64,000 nt of DNA from Mesostigma viride (taxonomy: Eukaryota; Streptophyta; Mesostigmatophyceae; Mesostigmatales; Mesostigmataceae), in NCBI GenBank assembly GCA_009746045.1, contig RPFO01000246.1:515642-579641 (forward strand). Direction: 5' to 3'. The position numbers were made by a program, and so were the translations under genes. Shown here piece by piece: positions 23,601 through 51,334 of the stretch. Numbering within the stretch: the first letter of the stretch is position 1; every line of letters starts with the position of its first letter. The notes beneath the pieces were generated by a model. It made no database searches, had not been told where the DNA came from, and saw only the letters and a program-made list of their open reading frames with translations.

Positions 23601-26600
23601 CGGCATGCATGCGTGTCTTGGTTGAGGTACGGTTCATGTCGTTGGACTATCCTCGCATAAGTTGCCCGCTTATCTGTCTGTGCATCCCTCCATTTGCCCA
23701 CCCGCCAACCCACCAAACCCACAAACCCAACCACCCAACCACCCAACCACCCAACCACCCAACCACCCAACCACCCAACCACCCAACCACCCAACCACCC
23801 AACCACCCCCCCACACACACCAATCAACCACCCACCACCCTTTTCCAGATCCTGGCGGTCTTCCTCGTCATCGTCGCCAACCTCTTTGTCGGCGTCCTCA
23901 TGCTGCGCACGTTTGCTGGTGTGGCGCGTCTCAAGGTGGGCGGAGCTGCTTTCCCTATGGGTGTGTTGGGCGGACAAGCCCTGGGGCAGGCTGAGGCCTG
24001 TGTAGTAGGGAACGTGGGACACACTTGCCTAAGGGTCTGGCATCGACTGGACTGGTATGCAAGTGGCATGCCTTGTTTGTACACACGTATATTACATATT
24101 TTACCATGCCTAGATGTAATCAAGCCGTTGCTTGGAAGGCGCACTTCAGGCACATTGGCTGCTGTGGAACGAGTCCATTGCTATCAAAGTGCCGGATGAG
24201 TTGCACTTCCATTGCATGGCCTTGCAGGACTTGGGCTTGTGCGCGATTGGCGCCGCCATGCCATCTGATGTCATGGCTGCCCCAGCACTCCTCCGTGCTG
24301 GACAAAAAAAAGCAATGCAAGAGAGATAATGGCTGCGGTGCACGGCATTGCATGTGTGCTTGGTGTGTGAACAAGTGAGGTGCCCGTATATGACCACGGC
24401 GGCGACGGCAGAAACCAGCGCGCCATGCTCGCCGTTTACTACTCTTCCCGGTGCGCCCTCGCCATCCCTCTTTGTTCGCCGTGTATTACGCCATGCATCA
24501 TCACGCATGTCCTGAAGAGAGTAGAGACATGAGAGAGACTAGCGTCCTTATTTAGTTATATATATATAGATATAAGATATATATAGATAATATATGTCGT
24601 GAAGAGAGTAGAGACATGAGAGAGACTAGCTTCGTGAGAAGACATACCGAGCCGCTTTATCCACGGATGCTCTGAGAGTATGCGCTGGCAGACTTCAACT
24701 GAGCGCAGCTATGTGGATTGGATTTCTCAACACACATTGGCTTCTCATTTTCTTGTTTTCTTGTTTTCCTGTTGGCTCATCCGCGTGCGTGTGACCCTGG
24801 TCGCCTCCCTGCAGGTGTTCATCCCAGACCTCAAGTGGGGCCCGATGAGCCATCTCCCGCTCGCCCAGGAAGCCATGCGTTTCATGATGAGGTCGCTGAC
24901 CGACACGGCAACCGCGCTCAAGGAGGCGCCCAGTAACCCGCGCCTGGTGAGACCACGGAGCTACTTGACTAAACCCTAAACCCTCTTGAGCTAAAATTGC
25001 ACAGACTTACTCTATCAACAGACTTAATCTATCTACACACTTACTCTATCAACAGACTTCATCTATCTGCAGACTTACTCTATCAACAAGCTTAATCTAT
25101 CTACAGACTTACTCTATCAACAGACTTAATCTATCTACATGTACTTACTCTATCAACAGACTTAATCTATCAACAGACTTCATCTATCTACAGACTTACT
25201 CTATCAACGACTTGATCTATCTACAGGTACTTACTCTATCAACAGACTTAATCTATCTACCGGCACTTACTGTATCAACAGGCTTAATCTATCTACAGAC
25301 TTACTCTAACAACAGACTTAATCTATCTACAGACTTACTCTATCAACAGGCTTAATCTATCTACAGACTTACTAGATTCATGAATTGATCCAACGCCTGC
25401 TGAGCTAGCACGCAGATTTGAGCGTGAGAAAGGGTTCTGTCGCTATAGTGTCAATGTGGGCTGTCACTGTGATAGATAGACAGGGACACGACAGGCAGCA
25501 GAGTCGGCCAAGTGTCTGCACACACGAGGGACTGGGTCTGTATTTTTCAAATGTGTGGGATCTTGATGGGCTCATGGGTAGGAGCGTAGCGGGCATCATC
25601 TAAGGGCTGCTGCTATGTTGCCATGGGAAGCATTCCATCGGGACACATGCAGAGCACCAAGCTCCATGGGGTGGCCCCCAGGTGAGAGTTTCGCAGTCAG
25701 GATGGGAGATACACCATCTGCCAATGTCAGAGCCAAAGGAGCATGGTTTTGGTAAAGAAGTTTCTGAGGGCAGGGCAAAAGATAATCATTAGAGCTCCCA
25801 TTCCCGCCCCCCCCCCCCCTCCCCCCGCCCCCCCGGCTAATGGGAGGTCACTGACAAACCCCCGTGAAGCCAGACATGTTGACCATGCATGACATATTTC
25901 TCTTTGTCATTTCCCTGGAATCACCCTTCCTGTCCCTCCCATCCGCAGCTATCCAAGCTGGCCACCACGTGGCGCACGTTCGACCTGGTCAACAACACGT
26001 ACATGGACATGAAGGATAACGTGTGTTTCAAGCTGATTGAGAGCTACTTCCCTGGCCAGACGCACCGCTTCACCCAGCAGGAGCACCCTCAGATCCGCAA
26101 GGCACAGCAGCAGGTGGGCGCTCTCGTAGAGTCGGTGCTGGCCCAGGGGCGCCAGGCAGGCCCGGGGTCAGGCCAGAAGCAAGCGGCCGCTACGGGTGCC
26201 CCCCCTGATCGCTCGCTGCTCGAGACGTGCAACCCGCTGCTGGACAAGTTTGGGCCGGGTAGCCCCCTGGAGCAGGCGCTGGCCGCCACCAAGCAGAACC
26301 GGTGCGTGCGCAAGTAGCAAGCAGTCGCTGCTGCGTGTGTGCGCAGCGTTGCCATCAGCTCATGCTCGCAATCTGTGCTTGCTGTCCTTGGACATGCATG
26401 GATCAAAGCAGCATGCAAGCGTTGCGACCTGCTTGTGCAGCGTACCCCGTGCTCGGCGGCTTGTTGCATCCCAGCCTCTTCGTGCTCACTCCTCGTGTCC
26501 CATGTTGCGGCAGCTTTCGTGCTCACTTGTGCTTGTTAGTTCTTCAAAACAACGGGTGCGGGCGAGCGAGCTAACTGAGGTGATGTGTAAGGAATTCATG

Positions 26601-28022
26601 ATGCCCCAAGGCGACTTCATTACAGGACCTGTGCAGCGAACGTGTGTGCCTCTTATTCTTGTGCTTCCACGCGTCGCCTGTGTCGCACCCTTGCCACTGT
26701 GGACATGTCCCTCAGGGTGGTCGTGTTTGGCCGCAGCACCTGCCCGTTCTGCATCGAGGTGACGCGCACGCTGGCGCAGCTGGGCGTCCCCTTCACCTAC
26801 TTCAAGATGGACCAGATGGAGGCAGTGGGGGGCGAGCTGCTGGCCTCCCTCAAGGAGGCCACCGGCCACAAGACCGTGCCCATGGTTTTCATCAACGGGG
26901 CACTCGTCGGGGGGTGCGACGCCACCAAGGCGCTCATCGCATCAGGGGAGTTTGACAAGAGGATGGCGGCACCCTTTGGCGGGGATGTTGGCGAGGGCAA
27001 GAAGCCAGAAGCTGCTGAGGGGGCCCCTGGACCCAGCGGGCCGGACAGCACCTCCAAGCAGGCAACGATGGAGCTGGAGGCCCACATGCTGCGCTTGCAG
27101 GCGCTCTGCATGGACAACTGGCTGGCGGTGGAGGACCACGTGCGACCCGTGGTGCGGCGATACATTTCTGGTCCTGTGCAGAAGAAGGTGGGTGAACTGT
27201 CTGGCAGGGTTTCATGGTCCCAGGTTTATAGGAGTGTGCAGAAGAAGGTGGGTAGTCTTGAGTCTCAGAGTCTGGCAAGTCTACTCGCCTCCTACTTGCA
27301 CCGCTTCTGTGAGACTGCCTAACTAATAAATACTTCACTACTTCAGACTGATATATTCCAGACGGATTTATGCATGGTATCAGTAACTATCAAGGAGACA
27401 ACCAGCGCAGGCCGCTGTGTGCATATGATCGAGGGCTAACTTAATTAACTGAACCGGCCCAGCTCAAGAAAAGGCGAACGGGCACCTGGCTCTCTTCATT
27501 CAGTACTACGTTGCATGTCGGATAACATATTTTGACAGATCGGTTTTTATGATAGTTTGTGATTAAAGCCAGATGTGCTTAACGTATATCATTGTGATGG
27601 ATGACAGGATATTCATGCTTATTGCTATATAGGCCCTTTGGATGGGGCAGCTAGCAATCAATTTCCTTACTCTGTTCATGAGATTGAGCTCTTTCCGAAC
27701 TCATGGTGACTGGTAGTAACTTTTTACATGGTGGTTGTATCACGCGCGTTGTGTGCAGATCATGAATGACTGCTGGGACTACGTCGCGAACCGCTCCCCA
27801 GAGACATGGTTCGTCATTTTCCCGGCCATCATGCACTTCCTGCCCATGCTTGCGCAACGCGTCAAGTATCTCCGTGCCTTTGCGTGGGCAATGCCCGAAC
27901 GGACGCAGCAGTTTGGGGCCATGGTGGCCCTTGGGGTCGATGCTGTCAACTGGCACCGCATCGCTAGAATGGTCCCTGATGCGATTCCGCGCGGAGAGCC
28001 GGGATGGAGGCACTCTGTATAG
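14683..28022 (+). CDS. Glutaredoxin-DUF4395-TDT/SLAC1 channel-hemerythrin-like-glutaredoxin fusion protein
   Basis: Exons: 14683-14954, 15949-16178, 17049-17239, 17729-17834, 18509-18915, 20104-20391, 20927-21279, 22046-22163, 22725-22916, 23849-23935, 24815-24946, 25949-26301, 26716-27187, 27759-28022. All have GT..AG borders and matching phases, giving 1154 aa. An in-frame TGA lies 9 bp before the ATG. Domains: N-terminal tail 1-80; dithiol glutaredoxin about 85-168 (C100-P-F-C103, TVP, GGCDAT); DUF4395 about 218-360 with four helices and C351/C354; TDT/SLAC1-type anion channel about 420-748, ten predicted membrane segments; hemerythrin-like helices about 755-1062; second glutaredoxin 905-990 (C919/C922). 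The C-terminal tail 1068-1154 (LRAFAWAMPERTQQ) resembles the tail after HHE domains. Inference: a membrane channel or transporter with built-in thiol redox control; the substrate cannot be told. Splicing is inferred, not proven. Confidence 0.8.
15741..15818 (+). repeat. Dispersed short repeat, copy 1
   Basis: Shares CTTGCGTGTCATGCGCATGG and ATAATTACACGAAAGTTAC with 31813-31898, with small indels. It lies in intron 1 of the fusion gene. Confidence 0.6.
15949..16178 (+). other. Glutaredoxin exon 1 of the fusion gene
   Basis: Encodes the first class-I glutaredoxin core: VVVFGRSTCPFCIEV, then KTVPMVFINGALVGGCDAT. The exon starts with the G completing AGG (Arg91) and ends with the first base of a Gly codon; the next exon continues GKFDKM. 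It is about 99% identical at DNA level to 26716-26942 (two synonymous changes noticed). Confidence 0.85.
16206..16437 (+). repeat. Intron 2 minisatellite, about 19-20 bp unit
   Basis: Repeated CATGGCATGGGGTCAGCTG, about 11 units, starting under 30 bp after the 5' splice site. Confidence 0.9.
17049..18915 (+). other. DUF4395 domain exons
   Basis: Three exons (17049-17239, 17729-17834, 18509-18915) join at VIRIVGFE/TFVVALLLAIFYDG and CLRFYA/GAGISPMG. The domain ends with APKQFAASVG and then CVLAAVLAFFAFLEWAFNFC-AGC, which fits the bacterial DUF4395 pattern including its terminal Cys-x-x-Cys. The family has no established function. It is found beside or fused to thiol-redox domains in some organisms, by my recollection. 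Confidence 0.7.
17943..18075 (+). repeat. Intron 4 repeat, about 50 bp, nearly three units
   Basis: Repeated AAGGGGTTGATAACATTTAT ... GTTCAAGGACCAACA. Confidence 0.8.
19525..20097 (+). repeat. Intron 5 minisatellite, 30 bp unit, about 19 copies
   Basis: Unit contains CCACCCATGAACACATGCTT. The array ends within about 10 bp of the 3' splice site of the exon at 20104. Confidence 0.95.
23179..23398 (+). repeat. Intron 9 minisatellite, 55 bp unit, 4 copies
   Basis: Unit begins GTGTCCTCTTGGTTGACCTG and includes a CACGTG core. Confidence 0.9.
23720..23815 (+). repeat. Intron 9 CCACCCAA array
   Basis: Period 8, about 11 units, ending about 35 bp before the 3' splice site of the exon at 23849. Confidence 0.9.
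24513..24630 (+). repeat. 31-bp direct repeats flanking a TA-rich segment
   Basis: Identical 31-bp copies at 24513-24543 and 24600-24630 (TGAAGAGAGTAGAGACATGA...) flank TATATA-rich DNA inside intron 10. Confidence 0.75.
24990..25375 (+). repeat. Intron 11 minisatellite, about 34 bp unit
   Basis: Repeated CTTACTCTATCAACAGACTT and AATCTATCTACAGA, about 11 imperfect units, starting about 40 bp after the 5' splice site. A C-rich tract follows at 25805-25837. Confidence 0.9.
26716..27187 (+). other. Glutaredoxin exon 2 of the fusion gene
   Basis: Carries the near-identical second glutaredoxin core, entered as KQN-R-VVVFGRSTCPFC. The exon then continues without an intron into SGEFDKRMAAPFGG and an acidic/Pro linker leading to helix D. 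The spliced join to exon 25949-26301 (AACCG/G) is in phase. Confidence 0.8.
27176..27254 (+). repeat. Duplicated 5' splice site
   Basis: GTGCAGAAGAAGGTGGGT occurs at about 27176 and again at about 27237. The first is the exon end used in the model. The second offers an alternative donor. Confidence 0.6.
27388..27412 (-). mobile_element. Micro-fragment of the RT-element 3' end
   Basis: CAAGGAGACAACCAGCGC plus AGGCC in intron 13, the same terminus as at 1612-1642. No target duplication was recognised. Confidence 0.45.
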
Positions 28023-28780
28023 TTGGCACATTGATCAATGGTGAATGGTCGGCCATGTCATGCATATATGCATGCCCACGTGGGCATGTGCAGTGCTCAT
28101 GAGGTCATCTTCTGTGCAAGGTACCTGCTCGTCATGCGTTTGATTAATTAGCTATGAAATAGCCTAAAAGGTAGACAATCATGTATATACTTTGTATGAA
28201 CTCAAGGTTATTATAAGCTACCCAGTTTATAATGACAGCTTGAGCTGCTCGCTAGAAGTACTTCCATGTTTTTGTTGTTGCTTTTATGTATTGTTGCTTT
28301 TGTGACTCAATACAGTTATTAGTTTTTCAAGTGCTAGATCTATCAGTTAGCACATGCAAGTATACTGAACTATTGCTCATTCATTCCGCCCTGCACGGTA
28401 GGGGAATTGCTGCTAAACCGCTTACATGTATGGTATTGTTGTGTTTTGCGGGCCGGCGATCGAAGCTCGCCAGCCTGGCTTGGGCTGACCCGAATTCCCA
28501 AGTTTAGGTGTTGGATTGGCAACTGATCGAAGTTCTTCATGCATGCAGTCCCATGTTGATTCCAGCTGTAAATTGTAATGCATAATAATAATTTGATGGG
28601 CCATGGCCCACGCTACTATACTCAGGATCTGCAATGATGCGCATGAATTTTTCGTTACATTGCAGTGACAATGTGCATGCCTAATAAACCACGTACCGCA
28701 CGTGCGCATCAAGTAACGTGCGTTCTAACTTGACCACTGTGGGGGAGCACATTTCGTAGGGCACCGTAACTATGCTCATG
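28023..28780. other. Gene-free stretch after the fusion gene
   Basis: 3' flank of the fusion gene. Nothing beyond low-complexity AT-rich DNA and short AATAATAAT runs; no clear polyadenylation signal could be chosen. Confidence 0.4.
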
Positions 28781-28782
28781 CG

Positions 28783-28890
28783 AATTAATTAATTAATTAA
28801 TTGATTGATTAAACTCGTGCTCCCGTTGGGGAGTCACAGAGCACCTCGAAGTGCTTTTAATCCCTGTATGTGCACACAGGGATTAATTAA
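28783..28890 (-). mobile_element. LINE family A tail
   Basis: Reverse orientation: AATTAATT tail, then GTGCTCCCGTTGGGGAGTCA and AAGTGCTTTTAATCCCTG. Confidence 0.6.
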
Positions 28891-28929
28891 AACTACGCAT
28901 ATATATCCGAAAGAAATATATCTCAAGGG

Positions 28930-29295
28930 CTATTAATTAATTAATTAATTAGGAACATAACTCCGTTGGGAGTATATGTAGCACATAGCCCTGAGAAGGG
29001 GCATATGGGCCTATAATACATTCTAAGCTACTTCCTGCAAGGGTGGGAATGTAAACAACACTTGCTCTAGGTGCACCAGGGCACCCGCACCCTCATGGTC
29101 TATCACGCTATGCCCGGGTAAGGGGGGAGCATGCCTGTGAGGGGGAAGATCATCATGGCTATACAAGAGCTATGGCATGGCTTCTCAGCAGAGAGTGACT
29201 CCCTGCATGGGCACAACATTACTAAATAAGGCTATGCATCGTCAAGGGCTATGTGCTACATATACTCCCAACGGAGTTATGTTACAATTCAATAT
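28930..29295. mobile_element. LINE family B tail fragments in inverted arrangement
   Basis: The left part repeats the 2290-2676 element (minus orientation). A perfect inverted copy of its outer about 38 bp (core AACTCCGTTGGGAGTATATG) closes the segment at 29247-29285. This looks like two tails in opposite orientation, or an element with terminal inverted repeats. Confidence 0.6.
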
Positions 29296-29369
29296 ATATC
29301 CGACCATATCTGGGTAAGAGAGGTTGAGCGGATGACGTCATGCAACAGCTCTGTATGTCGGATAAAATC

Positions 29370-29510
29370 ATGTCGCGGTATGTCCAATGTACGTTGGCCG
29401 GCCCCTGTGGCGCGTCGCGCCTAACCCTGGCAGGGCCTGACCATATGTAAGAAGATATCTCCCGGGCTGGCTGAGTCCGCAAGGCCGGAACCAGCAGCAG
29501 GCCCCTCATC
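29370..29510 (-). pseudogene. LINE ORF2 C-terminal remnant
   Basis: The minus-strand reading RTQPAREISSYIWSGPARVR aligns with PAQPGRHLLTWAGPCDVRR of the copy at 52500. Very short and degraded. Confidence 0.35.
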
Positions 29511-29563
29511 TGTACATATCAACCTGATTAGTATACAGGCTAGATGGCCAGCAAACTGTATAT

Positions 29564-29653
29564 TAAGTATGATGGGATGCCCCGTGTGTCTGATATTATT
29601 AGGCAGCGTAGACTATAATAATATCAGACACACGGGGCATCCCATCATACTTA
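29564..29653. repeat. Long perfect hairpin made from LINE ORF2 sequence
   Basis: Perfect 38-bp arms (29564-29601 and 29616-29653) with a 14-nt loop. The plus-strand reading gives YDGMPRVSDIIRQRRL, the LINE ORF2 motif seen at 12430 (HGMPRVSDEIRQRRI). Confidence 0.85.
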
Positions 29654-30400
29654 TCGCCGCCACCATGCAAGAGGCGGGGCATGTTCGCCGTGGCTTCGCC
29701 CCCAGGTGGGCAAGATATTAATACTTAAAAAGCATATGCTAGTAACTGTTCAATTCAATCTAGCTGGACTCCAGATGCTCAGTGAACTCGTGAATGTCCA
29801 GGCAGCCTGCAGGAAGTTCCACACGCCCATGCATAGGTCAGAATCAGTACAGTAAGAACAAGAACGTCCAAAGTTGAAAAGATCCCGTTTCCCGCCAGCG
29901 CCCATGCAGGTCCTGCTGGGCGTGCCACACAGTCTCTGTCTAATTTACGCAAAGCTGTCCATGCAAGCCCTTTGCGTGTCGGTCGATGTCATCCTCGGTG
30001 CTAGGAAGCCAAAGTCTGCCCAAGAGTAGGCCTAGACCTAGCTAGGGAATTAACTGCTGTGCCGTCCAGTGACCAGGTGTAATTTAAGCGGTGGGGGGCG
30101 ACCGTCAAGCCCCAGGGCCATGCATCGCTTCAGTCTTCTTTCTAGCTGATTTCCAGGGGCTGAACTGCTCGTGCTTCCCTAGGGCCGGCAGGCAGTCCGA
30201 CCAGAGCTGGACATTCTCGGTATCCTAGGTGAGAGTGGTATCATGATGGCGTAGATCAATATTGAATCGGCGTAGATCAATTCTAGTCGGTATTCCGTCC
30301 CATCCGCATCAAGCCACCCGTGCTGGGGTCATGAATCATGTGAATGACTCTAGGCCAGGCGCATGCCATACAACGCTGGCGAAGCGGGCGCGCGCCTAGC
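29654..30400. other. Gene-free stretch
   Basis: No supported gene or recognisable repeat apart from short duplications (GGCGTAGATCAAT at 30249 and 30270). Confidence 0.35.
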
Positions 30401-30404
30401 TTGC

Positions 30405-30950
30405 GCATTAATTAATTAAATAATTAATTAATTAATTAGTTAACTCCGTTGGGAGTGTATGAAGCACATATCCCAGAGAAAGGGCATAATATGGCTTTTA
30501 ATACACATGGGCTTGCGCATGACGTACATTATTAGTCCACGACAATGATGAACAGGTATGGTGACAGAACACAACCTTGCCACACCCTTATTTGGAGGGG
30601 GCAAGGGTGGGTGGTGCCAATGATATACAGCATACGGACTGATCGATGCCGTAGACCCCTCATACAACTTGCGGAGGGCCGGCAGCAACCAACGGCTTAA
30701 TAACGAACCCGGTAGAGAGCAACTTGTATATTCCAAAGGGCAGGCCAGAGCACTGTCAATTAAGGCCTTCTTGACATAATCCACGAAGACCAAGCATGGA
30801 CATGGGGTACTCACCTGGGCTAGCTCAGCCGCCGCACTTCCTCCACATTAGCCGGCGTGCAGCAAAGACGCCGGGCCAGTAACAGTATTACGTCCGCGGC
30901 CGGGCGGAAGCCCATCTGGGTCTGGGCTAAGTGCATGCTCATCTAAATCT
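30405..30950 (-). pseudogene. LINE RT fragment with tail, internally deleted
   Basis: On the minus strand: QTQMGFRPAADVILLLARRL (about 30945-30880), then LVFVDYVKKALID and LPALRKLYEGS match the RT of the 10809 copy. The tail hairpin ACTCCCAACGGAGTTA and TTAATTAA repeat follow at once (30405-30455), so most of ORF2 is missing. Frameshifted and inactive. Confidence 0.65.
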
Positions 30951-32160
30951 AAATCATTAGCCGGAGCCAGTTATATAATAACTTCGTTAGTACCGGCTAC
31001 GCCCCCTTCTAAAAGAAGGATTCAGCCGTGTTCAGCCCGTCTCACGGTGCGAGACTGAACAAGTCTCGCGTGCAGACATGTGTGTAGTACTCCTACACAC
31101 AGATCTCGAGTGATTTATCTAGTACCAAATCCGAAAGGCTTGCATCACTCCCCGGACAGGAGAACTTTTGCGGATGACTGTAGACCTGTCTAAGTTGGCG
31201 ATGCCATGGTAACCGGTCGAGACGTCCGTTCTATAGTCAGCAAAATTGGTGCGAGAGGTCCCCAGTTCGATTCCGGTCGGATTCATTTGCAGATCGCGTT
31301 TTCCGCGTTTTCCGCGGCCCGGCACTGAACGCAAAGGTTTTCACCTTTGCGGAGTGCCTGATCAGAATATAATAACGGTACCATGCTCATGAAAACCTGC
31401 GCATTGAATTAGGCAAACACCTCGGCATATACCTGTCGATCATTTTTGTTGTTGACCGCGTGATATATCCAGGCGCGCGCACGCATGCACTTTGCTCGCG
31501 CGTGACGCGTATACGTACATGTATGCATAGGGAACCCGGGACGACTCGGTTGGCGCCAGCCGGCGTTGGCCGGCACGGTGCAGGGGCTCAGACACGCATG
31601 ACGCAGATCATGGGCCATGGCTTAGTAGATCATGGCAGAAATTATTTACGTATATACCGGCCCCAGTCACGTGTCTATTAATTAATACCGGCCGACGACA
31701 ATTTCTACTCCTCGAGGGTACAGAGAACGTTTAGACCTGAGCCCTTGACTGCCTGGCCACTGAGGCCCGTGTGGTGGTGAGGCTCGAGAGATCAGTAAGT
31801 TAGTAAGACTCCTTGCGTGTCATGCGCATGGGCATGCATGCTAGCTGCACGGAGTACTATACATGCTTATCTCGTTCAATTAGAAAAATAATTACACGAA
31901 AGTTACGTATATCGTCGCGAGATCAGCAAGAAGACAGAGGCCCTGGCGGTCGGTCTCAACAATATCCGCCAGACATGTGCACATGCTTCCTCCCCCGCCT
32001 CCCTTTCCCCGGCCCTGAGTTTCAGGCTGCTGGGCAGCCCGCTAGCTCCCCAGCAGCGTGGCAGATGTTGAGCATAGCATCTCCTTAAGTCGCCTTGCAC
32101 GCTCTCCGCCAGTACTAGCTGCGGGCCCTTCGGCGCCGGCCCTCGATGGGCCTTGGGCAG
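30951..32160. other. Gene-free stretch
   Basis: No gene supported. A minus frame at 31119-31334 is interrupted and has no splice context. A dispersed repeat lies at 31813-31898. Confidence 0.35.
31813..31898 (+). repeat. Dispersed short repeat, copy 2
   Basis: Partner of 15741-15818; same order of matching blocks with small insertions. Confidence 0.6.
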
Positions 32161-32164
32161 GCAC

Positions 32165-32262
32165 AAGAATTAAGCAGGACCTGTTCAAGGTCCTGGTTCT
32201 CCTGCACATGGTGCTCACTTAAAAGTAAGTTACTTTTAACTTAAAAGTAAGTTACTTAAAAT
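32165..32262 (+). mobile_element. LINE ORF2 micro-fragment and AAAAGTAAGTTACTT repeat
   Basis: AGGACCTGTTCAAGGTCCT matches the LINE at 52165 (KQDLFKVLVL). It is followed by two copies of ACTTAAAAGTAAGTTACTT, itself nearly palindromic (32216-32256). Confidence 0.45.
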
Positions 32263-32418
32263 TATTGCCGATGGCCTATAGAATCCTGACTGATCCTCCA
32301 GTGAAAATTTGCTTTCTATCTGATTGCTTGTAAGCACGAGCAAATGGCGGCCCAACCCTAGGCCTGGTGGGGACAACCCCTCGGCTTGCTTAGTAACACC
32401 CAGGCTGACCAAACCAGG

Positions 32419-50532
<18,114 letters not shown>

Positions 50533-51334
50533 TGGCGCTTACATGTACATGGAAAGGCCTGGACGAACTCCATAGCCTTCCTACCCTAGCGTCAGGGAGC
50601 AACCATGACTGGTGATCATATCATCAAAGAATTCGCCAGCTTCTCTAAACATGTGAGCTTTTTGCCTTAAATTCGCTACATAGTGAGATGTACAAGCCCT
50701 GGATCGAACTCAATGCCGCAATAATGGCATGGCCGAATCATCTGGTTGCTGTCCAGGACAAAGATGTCAAAACGTCATTATAATAGCTCGCGATGAATCC
50801 TGGGTGAATTGAATGAATTGCTAAAAAATCCCGAGACTGCCCACTGCCCAGGACTGGCTGGACTGCCCGGCCAAATCGTAAATCTGTTGCCAAATTTATG
50901 GATCTCCGCCCATATGCCATTATGCTGCCGTCCGCATCGTCATTCCTATGTTGTTGTTGACTTTTGCTGTTGTGTCCCACGTGTCGACGCCAGGACCAGT
51001 CTTTGGATCCACAATTAATAACCCTGCGCCGGGCGCCGGCGCGGGAATAAACTCAACTCAACTCAACCCTACACTGTACGCCTAAGAACGCTGGCCGCTC
51101 CAGTGCCCACACGCGGCACTGCCGCTTCCGGCCGGTCTGTCGGCCGGCCGGCCGCGGCGAATGTCTCCTACACATACGCGGCCTCTCAACATAAGCGGCC
51201 TTCCGGCAGACGGCAGTACATTAAGCTCAAGTTGGATATGTTATGGAAATAATAACAAGCTTCGCCGGTTCGCCCGCGGCACTATAGACTAGCTTGTACT
51301 TTTATGTGCCGGTGGCCGGGGCAGGCCGGTGAGC
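50533..51334. other. Upstream region of the coiled-coil gene
   Basis: No gene. At about 51030-51066 an element end occurs (GGCGCGGGAATAAACTCAAC plus CTCAACTCAA tail), similar to 13170-13480. Promoter elements were not recognised. Confidence 0.35.

Larger units (their letters stand above)
20104..23935 (+). other. TDT/SLAC1-type channel exons
   Basis: Five exons give ten hydrophobic segments. The MNPVMNNVFSVPFM, YFMAPVGNFVCVIMG and FWMAIVIALVLAWGAW stretches match the TehA/SLAC1 fold in order and spacing. Family members are anion channels or dicarboxylate/sulfite transporters. The first exon (20104) starts directly after a 30-bp minisatellite. Confidence 0.75.
24815..28022 (+). other. Hemerythrin-like domain interrupted by the second glutaredoxin
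   Basis: Helix A lies near LAQEAMRFMMRSL, helix B near YMDMKDNVCFKLIESYFPG, helix C near QQEHPQIRKAQQQV, helix D near LEAHMLRLQALCMDNWLAVE. Order and spacing fit HHE proteins, but most canonical His/Glu iron ligands are replaced (for example the helix-B HxxHE). Iron binding is therefore doubtful. The second glutaredoxin (26716-26942) and low-complexity linkers sit between helices C and D. Confidence 0.5.

Noticed and set aside
27181-27322. Read-through of the exon 26716-27187 to the stop near 27322
   Set aside because: It would lose the HHE-type tail encoded by 27759-28022, which joins in phase from the donor at 27188.
14683-28022. Splitting the fusion gene into two genes at the second glutaredoxin
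   Set aside because: The exon 25949-26301 ends AACCG/GTGCGT and joins the glutaredoxin exon in phase (KQN-R-VVV). No stop or new start is needed between them. Only transcripts can settle it.
31200-31275. tRNA-like GTTCGATTCC box
   Set aside because: The bases either side of the T-loop cannot form the T stem, and no acceptor or anticodon stem fits.
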